Shown: positions 1 to 7,850, numbered from the stretch's first letter. The stretch: 27,064 nt of DNA from an uncultured Collinsella sp. (GCA_902464035.1 CABQHT010000025.1:1-27064), one strand, 5' to 3'. Numbers and translations are program-made. Notes: generated by a model not told the origin, from the letters alone.

Positions 1-25
1 GCCGGCGAACTCAACGCCCGCCGCC

Positions 26-75
26 ACTAGTCATTGGGGACGTTCTTAAACGACTAGTCGTTAGGGACAGTCTTT
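26..75. repeat. REP-like doublet, site 1
   Basis: Two head-to-tail units are visible: ACTAGTCATTGGGGACGTTC followed by ACTAGTCGTTAGGGACAGTC. The centre contains the perfect 14-bp palindrome AACGACTAGTCGTT. Three other places in the window (near 11194, 19164 and 21636) carry the same GGGACGTTC / GGGACAGTC pairing around a different palindromic core. The layout resembles repetitive extragenic palindromes mobilised by REP-associated tyrosine transposases in other bacteria. No such transposase gene is in this window, so that link is inference. Confidence 0.6.
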
Positions 76-97
76 CGGGAGTTGCCAATGAAATAGA

Positions 98-164
98 AGT
101 TGCGGTGGAATAGTTCTTGTTTGACGGTCTTAGGGCCATAAACAGGAACTATTTCACCGCAACT
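98..164. repeat. 67-bp AGTTGCGG hairpin repeat, copy 1
   Basis: The left arm AGTTGCGGTGGAATAGTTC pairs with the right arm GAACTATTTCACCGCAACT, and the stem continues inward through TTGTTT/AAACAG. The element is exactly 67 bp, as are the copies at 11122 and 11371. It sits 13 bp beyond the stop codon of the minus-strand PHP hydrolase, so it could also act as that gene's 3' hairpin, but there is no clear U tract. Confidence 0.8.
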
Positions 165-177
165 CATGAAGGGATGG

Positions 178-1089
178 CTAGGCGAGGGGCGTGGGTTCCC
201 ATTCGCCGGTGGGGTGGGGGATGTCAAAGGTTCGATAACCGCAGCCGTAGGCGTGGGCTTGGGCCTCGCGGATGTTCCAGCAGATGTCGCAGGCGCGGTG
301 CGCGTCCGAGCCAAAAGTAATCGGTATCTCGGCATGGGCAAAGCAGCGCAAAAGGCCGGTCGCGGGGTAGTAATCGTCGAGCCCCTTGCGCGGTGCGGCG
401 GTCGAGACCTCAACGCGGCGACCCGTATCGTGGGCGCATTCGGCCATCTGCTCCCAAAACGGCGCGGGGTCAAAGTCGGGTGCAAAGCCGTCCTTCGAAA
501 AACGCATGACCAGGTCGGGATGGGCCATCACGTCAAAGTTGAGTGAGCTTTCGCAAGCACGGCACCAGTCGTCGACGTAGCGCTCCCACACGCCGCGCAC
601 GCCCAGGTTTTCCCAAACGTGCAGGTTAGTGTCGTCGTCGATCCAACCGCAAAGGGAATCGGGTGTATCGGGGCGCGCGACGCCCTCTGTCTCTGCCGTG
701 CCCGCGGCGCCTGCCGCGATATCGCCCGGGTTGCCAATCCAGTGCACGCTGCCCAGGCGCACCACGGCGCCCTGGGACCAGCGCTCTACCAGGGGCTCGC
801 AGCCCTCGTACCAATCGCATTCAAAACCGTAGATAAAGGTGAGCTCCGGCGCAATCTGCGCGGCGAGATTGCGGGCGTCCTCAAAGGCCAGGCGATGTGC
901 CGGCAAGTCGCCCTCGACGACCTGCACCTCGCAGTTAGCATCCATGCTGGCAGGCAGGGTGAGGTGGTCGGTCGAGACCATGACACGGCATCCGGCAGCG
1001 GTAGCGGCGCGGACGTTGTCCTCGAACGAGGCATGGCCGTCCGAAAACGAAGTATGGGTGTGGCAATCGACCAGTGGGCATGCGGGCAT
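178..1089 (-). CDS. PHP-domain histidinol-phosphatase-like hydrolase
   Basis: The 303-residue protein has the metal-binding motifs of the PHP superfamily, HisJ/HisK histidinol-phosphatase type: HTH at residues 10-12, STDH near 39-42, GFECDW near 88-93, GSVHW near 113-117, then VMAHPD, a VEVS strand and GSDAHR near the C terminus. Such enzymes use a trinuclear metal site to hydrolyse phosphomonoesters; histidinol phosphate is the best-known substrate. No other histidine-biosynthesis gene is nearby, so the substrate is not certain. The start at 1089 was chosen because AAAGGAG lies just upstream and the HTH motif then falls near the N terminus; the longer frame to 1167 adds residues unlike the family. 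It is a single gene, with hairpin repeats on both sides. Confidence 0.85.
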   Translation of the reverse strand: MPACPLVDCHTHTSFSDGHASFEDNVRAATAAGCRVMVSTDHLTLPASMDANCEVQVVEGDLPAHRLAFEDARNLAAQIAPELTFIYGFECDWYEGCEPLVERWSQGAVVRLGSVHWIGNPGDIAAGAAGTAETEGVARPDTPDSLCGWIDDDTNLHVWENLGVRGVWERYVDDWCRACESSLNFDVMAHPDLVMRFSKDGFAPDFDPAPFWEQMAECAHDTGRRVEVSTAAPRKGLDDYYPATGLLRCFAHAEIPITFGSDAHRACDICWNIREAQAHAYGCGYRTFDIPHPTGEWEPTPLA

Positions 1090-1216
1090 GGCGACTCCTT
1101 TGCATTTGGTGAATCCGCTCCATTGTAACGGCGCGGCGTCTAACGCGTCGGGTACGCTGCGAGTCAAAATCGAGCGGAAAGGGCGGACGGTGTGCGGTGG
1201 CGCCTCGCTTGCGCTC

Positions 1217-1286
1217 TCAAAACATGTACGTCAGCCTCCAAAACCGACAAAAAATGACATGTTTGGAGGCTGACGTACACGTTTGA
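1217..1286. repeat. 70-bp GTACGTCAGCC hairpin repeat, copy 1
   Basis: The left arm contains GTACGTCAGCCTCCAAA and the right arm TTTGGAGGCTGACGTAC, a perfect 17-bp pairing extended outward by TCAAAAC/GTTTGA with mismatches. The short loop carries AAAAATGACATG. A second copy lies at 5516-5587 with the same arms and the same ATGACATG loop. It occupies most of the gap between the minus-strand genes ygbA and the PHP hydrolase. Confidence 0.8.
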
Positions 1287-1324
1287 GGCGAAGGCGGGGG
1301 CGGAGTGGCGCGCCGGCTTCAGTG

Positions 1325-1744
1325 CTACTTGCTCCGCTTCGCCGCCCGTTTGGATTGCACGGTCACCATTGCGTGGCGTATGGCGGTGATGGGGCGATAG
1401 CGGATCATGCGCGGGCCCGACCAGCGCATGACCTCGCGGATCTTCTCGCGCATAGCAGGCCGGTAACAATGCGAAGGACATGCCGAGCAAAATGTCTTGG
1501 TGCCCATGTGCGGGCAGTGCTCAATGCGCGCGATGGCGTATTTCTGCAGCTTGGCGCATTCGGGGCAGAGCGTAATGGTCCGAAGGCCGAGCTTCACGCG
1601 CACGGGCTCATCGTCGCCAGACTGTTTGACCGCATGCTCGCTGCCATGATGTCCACGACACCACAGCGCAATCATCTGCGACACCATTTGGGCCTCGCGC
1701 TCACGTTTGCGTGCCAGCTCCGGTGTGTCGACCGGGCGCGCCAT
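1325..1744 (-). CDS. ygbA: YgbA-type nitrosative-stress (nitrous oxide-stimulated promoter) family protein
   Basis: The 139-residue protein matches the YgbA family in order: an N-terminal KREREAQMVSQMIALWCRGHH helix region, then LCPECAKLQKYAIARIEHCP, then KTFCSACPSHCY, then MREKIREVMRWSGPRMIRYRP and an IRHA tail. Seven cysteines plus histidines in the middle third look like a metal or Fe-S ligand set (inference). In enterobacteria ygbA belongs to the NsrR regulon and is induced by nitric oxide; its biochemical activity is not settled. The ATG overlaps the TAA stop of the upstream ABC exporter (TAATG), so it is probably translated by coupling as the second gene of that operon. Confidence 0.85.
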   Translation of the reverse strand: MARPVDTPELARKREREAQMVSQMIALWCRGHHGSEHAVKQSGDDEPVRVKLGLRTITLCPECAKLQKYAIARIEHCPHMGTKTFCSACPSHCYRPAMREKIREVMRWSGPRMIRYRPITAIRHAMVTVQSKRAAKRSK

Positions 1745-4700
1745 TAGCTCAGCCTCCCGTGTTCGACCGAAAGCGAGCGATCGGCAAACGCGCAGGTGCT
1801 GGCACGGTGGCTCACCAGCACGATGGTCTTGCCACGGCGCTTGAGCTCATCGACCGCCTGCATCACGGCCGCCTCGTTGAGGGCGTCGAGCGCGCTCGTG
1901 GGTTCGTCGAGCAAAATGAAGGGCGCGTCGTTGAGGAAGATGCGCGCGAGGCCGATGCGCTGACGCTCGCCGCCCGAGAGTGAGTCGCCCAGCTCGGCGA
2001 CGGGGGTGTCGAGGCCCTGCGGCAGGCGGTCGATGAGCGCGGTGAGCGAGGCGGACTGACAGGCGTCGAGCAGCTCGGCATCGGTGGCGTCGGCACGCGC
2101 GACGAGTAGGTTCTCGCGTACGGTGCCGCAGAACAGGTGCGTGTCCTGGGTCATATAGGCCTCGTGGCCGCGCAAGCTCGCCGTGTTGATGCGACGGGCA
2201 TCGACGTCACTCACCGTGATAGTGCCGGCGGTAGGGTCCCAAAAGCGCATGAGCAGCTTGAGCAGCGTCGACTTGCCCGAACCCGAGCGTCCCATGATAC
2301 AGGTCATGGTACCGGGCGCAAAGGTGCAGGTCACGCCGTCGAGGATGAGACTTGAAGCGGGGCCGTTCGCGGCCGGCTCTGTGGCGTCGGCACCGCCCGC
2401 GTCCACGCCGCCCGCATAGCTAAAGCTCACACGCTCGGCTGCGGCGCCGGCAAACTCAACGTCCTGTCCGTCGGCGACCTCGGCGCACTGGGGTTGCTCG
2501 TCGAGCAAATCGAGCACGCGTGCGCCCGAGGCGAGCGTCTCTTGCAGCGAGGCGCCCAGGCGGCTCACGGCCATCACCGAGCCAAACGACGACACAAAGG
2601 TAAAGACGGCGACAAACGCTGCGGCAAAGTCAATCGTTCCCGCAGCCACCAGCTGCAGCGCGCGCCCGAGCATCACCAGATTGGCCGCAAGAATAAGCGC
2701 ATCGGCTACGGCCTCGCTGGTCGCCTGACGGCGCTTGAGGCGCGCGTCCACGGCGCCGACTTGCTCGGTCAGTTTGCCCAGGGCACGGCTGCGATCGGCG
2801 CCACCGGCAAATTGGATGGTCTCGGACGCGCCGCGTAGACTGTCGAGCACAAAGGCGCCCAGCTTACCGGCGCCCTCGCGGCTCTGGCGGCCGGTGGTGC
2901 CGCATGCCTTGGCCGAAGCCAGAGGCAGCAGCACGCCCAGGACCGCGTAGGCCACGAGCGCGATGCCCGCGAGCTCGGGGCTCACAGCCAGCAAAAAGCC
3001 CTCAAACACAACGGTGCAGACCAGGGCGATGGCAATGGGGGAGATGGTGTGCGCGTAGAAGACCTCGAGCAGCTCGATGTCCGAGGTAACGAGGCTCACG
3101 AGTTCGCCCTTGCCGCGGCCCTCGAGCTTGGCGGGGGCGAGCCGGCGCAGGGCGCCAAACACCAGGTCACGGATATGCGCGAGCAGGCGGAAGGCGATGT
3201 AGTGGTTGCAGAGCTGCTCGCCGTAGTGGAGCGGTCCGCGCGCGATGCCGCAGACGGCGCAAGCCACACATGCGGCGACCAGGCCCAACCCCAGGGCGTT
3301 GTGGCCTAGGGCCGACATAAGTCCAAAGGCGCCCAGCGCCGGAACAAACGCGGCGGTAAGCATGCCGATGCTGCCGAGCGCGACGGCCAGTACAAGCCAG
3401 CCGGCAAGCGGGCGCGCGAGCCCCATCATGCGCCACATGATGGACGGCGCCGAGCGACGGATGCGGGCAGAGCCGGGTGCTGCGGCGGCGGGAGCCGCGC
3501 CAGAGCCATCGCGGCTGTCGGCACAGGCAGCACCGTCAACAGCCTCAGCCGCGCCCGCATCCTCAACCTCATCCTCGGCATACGCATACACTGAGAGCTG
3601 CTCCTGGCTGTTCCACATGCTTGCATAGGCGCCCGCGTCCGCCAAAAGCATGTCGTGAGTCCCGCGCTCGGCAATGCGACCGCGCTCCAGCACCAGAATC
3701 TGGTTGGCGTCCACGATCGTCGACAGGCGATGCGCCACCACGATTACGGTATGCTCGCCGGCAAGCGACGCGATGACCTCGCCGATTGCCGCCTCGCTCG
3801 CGGCGTCGACGTTGCTCGTGGCTTCGTCAAACACATAAATGGGCGAGTCGTGCAGCAGAGCGCGGGCCATGCATACGCGCTGGCGCTGGCCGCCCGAAAG
3901 GTTGGTGCCGCCTTCGTTAATCGCCATGTCGAGCCCGCCGTTGGCCTGCACAAAGGCTGCCACGCGCGTGCGGTCGAGCGCGCGCATAAGCTCGGCATCG
4001 GTGGCATCGGGCTTGGCGAGCAGCAGGTTTTCGCGCAGGGTGCCGGCGAACAGATAGCCGTTGGTGGGCACCAGGGTCACAGCGCGCATAAGCGAGGCGG
4101 CCGTGGCGTCGCGCAGCTCAACGCCGCCGATGCGAACGTTGCCCCGGTAGGCATCCTTGCGGCCTGCGATGATCCCCGCGAGCGTGGACTTGCCGCCGCC
4201 GCTTTCGCCCACGAGCGCCACGAGCGAGCCGCGCGCGATGGTCGCGTCGGCGCCGTCCAGCACGGTACGGTCGCCGTAGGCATAGCCCACGCCGGAAAGT
4301 TCGATATCACCGCGGCCGTCAAGCTCAACATTGCCGCGCTCGGGCTCGGGCGCATCCAAAATGCTGAACATGCGGCGCGAGGCGGCCATGCCGTTCATGG
4401 CCGTGTGAAACAGCGACCCTAGGCGGCGCATGGGCAAAAAGAACTCCTGCGACAAAAAGACGATGAGGAAAGCGGCCTCAAAGCCGATCTTGCCGCTGGC
4501 AAGTTGCAGCGCCGCCACGATAATGCCGAGCGCGGCGCCCATGTAGACGACCAGGTCCATGACGCAAATGGAGCGCAGCTGCATCACCAGCAGGCGCATG
4601 GTCGCCCCGCGAAAACGCTCGGACTCGGCGTTGATGCGCTCGTGCCAGTCGCGGTCGGCCTGGTAGACCTTAAGGGTGGTGAGGCCCTGAACGGCCTCCA

Positions 4701-5307
4701 GGAACATACCGCCCAGATCGACGTAGCTGCCCCAGTACTCGGCACCGATCTTTTTGGCGTTGCGCATGACCATCATGATGGAGACGGGGATGACCGGAAC
4801 GCAGGCGAGCAGCAGCGCGGCGGGAAGGCCCGCCTGACCCACGAGCAGCACGAACAGCGTGATGGGCGCCAGGCCGGCAAAGAAAAGCTGCGGCAGGTAG
4901 CCGCCAAAGTACACCTGGAGCTGCGTGGCGCCCTCGACGCTGGTCTGCACGGCCTCGGCGGTGGGGACGGTCTCGGTATAGGAGGGGCCGAGCGCGGTGA
5001 GCTTGTCGTAGACGAGCGAGCGCACGCGGCGGACGGCCTCGAAGGCGGCCTTGTCGCCGGCGCGCTGGGCCAGGTAGATGGAAGCGGCGCGCACGATGAT
5101 GGCGGCGGCGAGCGGCAGGGCGGCCTGCATGAGCGCCTCGACGGCGAGCGAGGCGGGGAAGCCGCCGGTGATGACGCCGCCCAAGATATGCGCGAGCACC
5201 CACATCACGGTGATGTTTGCCATGAGCGCGATCCACTTAAACAGGACGCTTGCCACAATGTAGGGCGTCGCCTGCGGAACAAGGGAGAAGAGCCGCTTCT
5301 CGAACAT
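1744..5307 (-). CDS. cydDC: Fused CydDC-type thiol ABC exporter (two permease-ATPase halves)
   Basis: The 1187-residue protein contains two complete exporter halves. Half 1 has about six membrane segments (roughly residues 15-300), Walker A GESGGGKST (367-375), signature LSGGQ (470-474), Walker B YVFDEA (491-496) and H-loop VAHR. An Ala/acidic linker follows (about 570-615). Half 2 has membrane segments (about 635-900), Walker A GRSGSGKST (1006-1014), LSGGE (1110-1114), FILLDE (1130-1135) and VSHR. The order and N-terminal style fit CydD then CydC, the heterodimer that exports cysteine and glutathione and is needed for cytochrome bd assembly. Here both are one polypeptide. cydAB is not in the window, so the cargo remains inferred; a generic exporter is the alternative. 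GGAGGT precedes the ATG. It is followed by ygbA with a one-base overlap. Confidence 0.82.
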   Translation of the reverse strand: MFEKRLFSLVPQATPYIVASVLFKWIALMANITVMWVLAHILGGVITGGFPASLAVEALMQAALPLAAAIIVRAASIYLAQRAGDKAAFEAVRRVRSLVYDKLTALGPSYTETVPTAEAVQTSVEGATQLQVYFGGYLPQLFFAGLAPITLFVLLVGQAGLPAALLLACVPVIPVSIMMVMRNAKKIGAEYWGSYVDLGGMFLEAVQGLTTLKVYQADRDWHERINAESERFRGATMRLLVMQLRSICVMDLVVYMGAALGIIVAALQLASGKIGFEAAFLIVFLSQEFFLPMRRLGSLFHTAMNGMAASRRMFSILDAPEPERGNVELDGRGDIELSGVGYAYGDRTVLDGADATIARGSLVALVGESGGGKSTLAGIIAGRKDAYRGNVRIGGVELRDATAASLMRAVTLVPTNGYLFAGTLRENLLLAKPDATDAELMRALDRTRVAAFVQANGGLDMAINEGGTNLSGGQRQRVCMARALLHDSPIYVFDEATSNVDAASEAAIGEVIASLAGEHTVIVVAHRLSTIVDANQILVLERGRIAERGTHDMLLADAGAYASMWNSQEQLSVYAYAEDEVEDAGAAEAVDGAACADSRDGSGAAPAAAAPGSARIRRSAPSIMWRMMGLARPLAGWLVLAVALGSIGMLTAAFVPALGAFGLMSALGHNALGLGLVAACVACAVCGIARGPLHYGEQLCNHYIAFRLLAHIRDLVFGALRRLAPAKLEGRGKGELVSLVTSDIELLEVFYAHTISPIAIALVCTVVFEGFLLAVSPELAGIALVAYAVLGVLLPLASAKACGTTGRQSREGAGKLGAFVLDSLRGASETIQFAGGADRSRALGKLTEQVGAVDARLKRRQATSEAVADALILAANLVMLGRALQLVAAGTIDFAAAFVAVFTFVSSFGSVMAVSRLGASLQETLASGARVLDLLDEQPQCAEVADGQDVEFAGAAAERVSFSYAGGVDAGGADATEPAANGPASSLILDGVTCTFAPGTMTCIMGRSGSGKSTLLKLLMRFWDPTAGTITVSDVDARRINTASLRGHEAYMTQDTHLFCGTVRENLLVARADATDAELLDACQSASLTALIDRLPQGLDTPVAELGDSLSGGERQRIGLARIFLNDAPFILLDEPTSALDALNEAAVMQAVDELKRRGKTIVLVSHRASTCAFADRSLSVEHGRLS

Positions 5308-5690
5308 GGAACCTCCGGTGTCGTGACGGTGCCGCGCGGAATGCTCGGCAGCCGTTTAGTTAGCCAAATGCAACTAGAGTAACATCGTGCAGCGGGTAAG
5401 TATGCCGAGGGTTATTTTTTGGCCGATGAACTGCGTAGAAAATTCAAAATTGTTGAGTACGGCGAACTTTGTGGTGGATGGAGTGCGGGCACAATTCTGA
5501 TCGTGTGCGGCCCGCTCCAAAACGTGTACGTCAGCCTCCAAAAGCTGCAAAATATGACATGTTTGGAGGCTGGCGTACATGTTTGGATAGGGGCGAGGGC
5601 GGCGACGGACGAAAGTCACGCCTGCGCCACGTCCGATGTGTTAGCGTTTGGGTGAATAAAACGAGCCCGTGCGGAAAGGATCCGGACCGT
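5308..5690. other. Intergenic gap between cydDC and the LarC2-like gene
   Basis: This 383-bp divergent gap must hold promoters for both neighbours. It contains one hairpin repeat (5516-5587). The section around 5400-5500 is noticeably more AT-rich than the genes around it. I see no convincing ORF, tRNA or riboswitch. Short frames on both strands run through the repeat and are judged spurious. Confidence 0.6.
5516..5587. repeat. 70-bp GTACGTCAGCC hairpin repeat, copy 2
   Basis: The arms are TCCAAAACGTGTACGTCAGC (continuing CTCCAAA) and TTTGGAGGCTGGCGTACATG (continuing TTTGGA). The loop ends in ATATGACATG. Compared with copy 1 at 1217-1286 the arms and the ATGACATG loop are conserved, whereas the sequence outside the element is unrelated. 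One G-T change in the right arm leaves a wobble pair. Confidence 0.8.
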
Positions 5691-6176
5691 ATGCAACGTG
5701 GAAGTACATCTCCGCTGTCCCGCGAGATCGATGCGCCCGAAACCATCGTCAAGCTGGAGTGCGACATCGACGACGCGTCGCCCGAGGTACTCGCTTATGC
5801 CGCGGACCGCCTGCGCGAGGCCGGCGCCCGCGAGGTGCACTGGCTGCCCCTCTACTGCAAAAAGGGCCGCCCCGGATGGCAGTTGCAGGTGATTTGCTCG
5901 CATGAGGATATCGAACGCCTGCAGACGATTATCTTTTTGGAAACCACGACCAACGCCGTTCGTCGCCAGGTGATGGAACGCGTTTGCCTGCCGCGCCGAT
6001 TCGAGCAGGTGACGACGCCTTGGGGCGAGGTATCCGTTAAGGTGGCGACTCTGCCCGACGGCAGCGAGCGCGCGGCTCCCGAATACGAGGATTGCGCCCG
6101 CCTTGCCCGCGAGCATGGCGCGCCGCTCCAACGCGTGATGCAGGCGGCTCAGAGCGCGGCGCTGCGATTTGAGTAA
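5691..6176 (+). CDS. Stand-alone LarC C-terminal (LarC2-like) nickel insertion domain protein
   Basis: The 161-residue protein matches only the C-terminal part of LarC (formerly DUF111): VKLECDIDDASPEVLAYAAD, then an alpha/beta segment with KKGRPGWQLQVIC, then FLETTTNAVRRQVMERVCLP and APEYEDCARLAREHGAPLQ. In the nickel-pincer pathway LarC is the CTP-dependent cyclometallase that inserts Ni into the pyridinium cofactor of lactate racemase. In Lactobacillus the two parts, LarC1 and LarC2, are joined by a programmed frameshift. Here nothing resembling LarC1 precedes the gene; a hairpin repeat does. The ATG at 5691 was preferred, with AAAGGA 10 bases upstream; a GTG at 5652 lacks a ribosome site. 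It probably forms an operon with yfcE and mazG. The function of the lone domain is unproven. Confidence 0.8.
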   Translation: MQRGSTSPLSREIDAPETIVKLECDIDDASPEVLAYAADRLREAGAREVHWLPLYCKKGRPGWQLQVICSHEDIERLQTIIFLETTTNAVRRQVMERVCLPRRFEQVTTPWGEVSVKVATLPDGSERAAPEYEDCARLAREHGAPLQRVMQAAQSAALRFE

Positions 6177-6249
6177 CACGGTAGATGGGCTCCACATCCG
6201 CCGGACCCCGTATTCAGCCCCCATCAACTCCGCTTCGAAAGGACTCCCC

Positions 6250-6798
6250 ATGAAATACCTCATCGCCTCCGACATCCATGGCTCGGCATACTGGGCCGAG
6301 CGCCTCTGCGCTGCCATCGAATCCGAGCAGCCCGACCGCATCGTGCTGCTGGGCGACCTGCTCTACCACGGCCCGCGTAACGACCTGCCGCGCGACTACG
6401 CCCCCAAGCGCGTGATTCCGCTGCTCAACGCCCTGGCCGACCGCATCATCGCGGTGCGCGGCAACTGCGACGCCGAGGTCGACCAGATGGTGCTCGACTT
6501 TCCCATCATGGCCAACTACGCCACGTTGTTCGACGAGGCCGGCCGCGAGCTGTTCTTGACACACGGCCACGTTTTTGGCGCCGGTATGCACAACAGCGTC
6601 GACCACGTGCCCGCGCTGCCCGAGGGCTCCGCGCTCGTCTACGGCCACACGCACATCAAGGTTAACGAGGCAAGCGAGGCGCACCCGGGCCTGTGGCTCT
6701 TCAATCCCGGCAGTGTGAGTATTCCCAAGGACGGTACGCACAGCTATGGCATCTACGAGGGCGGCGCGTTCCGCCACGTGATCCTGGAGGAGGAATAA
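6250..6798 (+). CDS. yfcE: YfcE-family metallophosphoesterase
   Basis: The 182-residue protein closely follows YfcE: DIHG (D8, H10), GDLLYHGPRN (D36, H40), VRGNCDAEVDQM (N72), LFLTHGHVFG, YGHTH and FNPGSVSIPK. This family coordinates two divalent metals, often Mn, and cleaves phosphodiester model substrates; the physiological substrate in E. coli is not established. Length equals that of the family. The start at 6250 is supported by AAAGGA eight bases upstream and by the MKYLIASDIHG N terminus. The frame extends upstream to 6169 but those residues are not family-like. mazG begins two bases after the stop. Confidence 0.9.
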   Translation: MKYLIASDIHGSAYWAERLCAAIESEQPDRIVLLGDLLYHGPRNDLPRDYAPKRVIPLLNALADRIIAVRGNCDAEVDQMVLDFPIMANYATLFDEAGRELFLTHGHVFGAGMHNSVDHVPALPEGSALVYGHTHIKVNEASEAHPGLWLFNPGSVSIPKDGTHSYGIYEGGAFRHVILEEE

Positions 6799-6800
6799 CC

Positions 6801-7661
6801 ATGGCGCAGCATATGGCTCAGCAAAATGCCGAGGGCTCGCGCGATTTGTCCACGCTGGTCGACGCGTCGGTCGAGCTGCAGCATCTGGTGCAGACCATCT
6901 GGCGTCTGCGTCAGCCCGATGGCTGCCCGTGGGACCGCGAGCAGACGCACCGCAGCATTGGCAAGAACATGATCGAGGAGGCCTATGAGGCGCTCGATTG
7001 CATCGAGGCGGGCGACGCGGCGCATCTGCGCGAGGAGCTGGGCGACGTGCTCATGCAGGTAGTGCTGCATGCGCAGATTGCGGCGGACGCCGGCGAGTTT
7101 ACGCTTGCCGACGTGGCACGCGATATCGACGCCAAGCTCATTCGCCGTCATCCGCACGTGTTTGGCGATGCGGATGCCGAGAGCTCCGACGAAGTGCTCA
7201 AGATCTGGGACGAGGTCAAACTTGCCGAGAAGGCCGCCAAGGACAAGGCCGTGGCGGCAGGCGAGGCTGCGCCCGAGGGCCTGCTCGACGGCGTGCCCAC
7301 GCATCTGCCGGCGCTGATGCAGGCGCAGAAGGTGTCGCGCAAGGCAGCGGCCGTGGGCTTTGAGTGGGAGACGGTCCAGGACGTGTGGGACGAGGTCGCC
7401 GAGGAGCGTGCCGAGTTTGAGGCCGAGGCTCCTGGCTCGCCCGAGCGCGAGATGGAGTTTGGCGACCTGCTCTTTGCCCTGGTCAACGTTGCACGCAAGG
7501 AGGGTATAGACGCCGAGAGTGCTCTGCGCGCGAGCACGGCCAAGTTCCGCCGTCGCTGGGCCGCGATGGAGCAGATGGCGGCCGACGCCCACGTTGATCT
7601 GGCCGAGCTTTCGACCCACGGCCTCAATGACCTCTGGGATGCCGCAAAGGCAGAGGAGTAA
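6801..7661 (+). CDS. mazG: MazG nucleoside triphosphate pyrophosphohydrolase
   Basis: The 286-residue protein carries two MazG domains. The first has CPWDREQTH (43-50 region), the EExxE metal motif at 59-63 and ELGD at 79-82, followed by LMQVVLHAQIA. The middle has IRRHPHVFGD and WDEVKLAEK. The second domain contains EVAEERAEFEAEAPG and EFGDLLFALVNVARK. MazG hydrolyses (d)NTPs to the monophosphate and pyrophosphate, cleaning non-canonical nucleotides and, in E. coli, lowering ppGpp. It is slightly longer than E. coli MazG. GGAGGAGG in the last codons of yfcE serves as its ribosome site, so the two are tightly coupled. A strong terminator follows the stop. Confidence 0.92.
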   Translation: MAQHMAQQNAEGSRDLSTLVDASVELQHLVQTIWRLRQPDGCPWDREQTHRSIGKNMIEEAYEALDCIEAGDAAHLREELGDVLMQVVLHAQIAADAGEFTLADVARDIDAKLIRRHPHVFGDADAESSDEVLKIWDEVKLAEKAAKDKAVAAGEAAPEGLLDGVPTHLPALMQAQKVSRKAAAVGFEWETVQDVWDEVAEERAEFEAEAPGSPEREMEFGDLLFALVNVARKEGIDAESALRASTAKFRRRWAAMEQMAADAHVDLAELSTHGLNDLWDAAKAEE

Positions 7662-7668
7662 GACTGCG

Positions 7669-7711
7669 GGGGCGACGGGACGGACTTGTCCCATCGCCCC
7701 TATTATTTTTT
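7669..7711 (+). terminator. Rho-independent terminator after mazG
   Basis: The stem GGGGCGACGGGAC pairs with GTCCCATCGCCCC (13 bp with one G-U pair), loop GGACTT, followed by TATTATTTTTT. It ends the LarC2-yfcE-mazG operon. Confidence 0.88.
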
Positions 7712-7718
7712 AAAAAGA

Positions 7719-7748
7719 TTGTATCCCTTGGCTAACTTAGGGCATAAT
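7719..7748 (+). promoter_or_regulatory. Putative eno promoter
   Basis: TTGTAT (7719-7724) and CATAAT (7743-7748) are separated by 18 bp, a plausible -35/-10 pair about 100 bases ahead of eno. The 10-mer GGCTAACTTA occurs at 7730 inside the spacer and again at 7765, which could be a regulator site. This is a by-eye prediction. Confidence 0.5.
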
Positions 7749-7850
7749 GCAAAAAGTGCGATAAGGCTAACTTATGAACCTGCGCGCCACTGTAGCGTGC
7801 AAGCCGTGTCGCCAAGCATTCAACCCGTTTCCAAGTGAGAGGGAGACAAC

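Noticed and set aside
4504..5382. 292-residue plus-strand frame
   Set aside because: Antisense to the first permease half of CydDC; His/Gln/Gly-rich composition is a GC-driven shadow, with no ribosome site.
5469..5690. N-terminal extension of the LarC2-like protein
   Set aside because: The extension would be coded by the hairpin repeat at 5516-5587, lacks family similarity and has no ribosome site.
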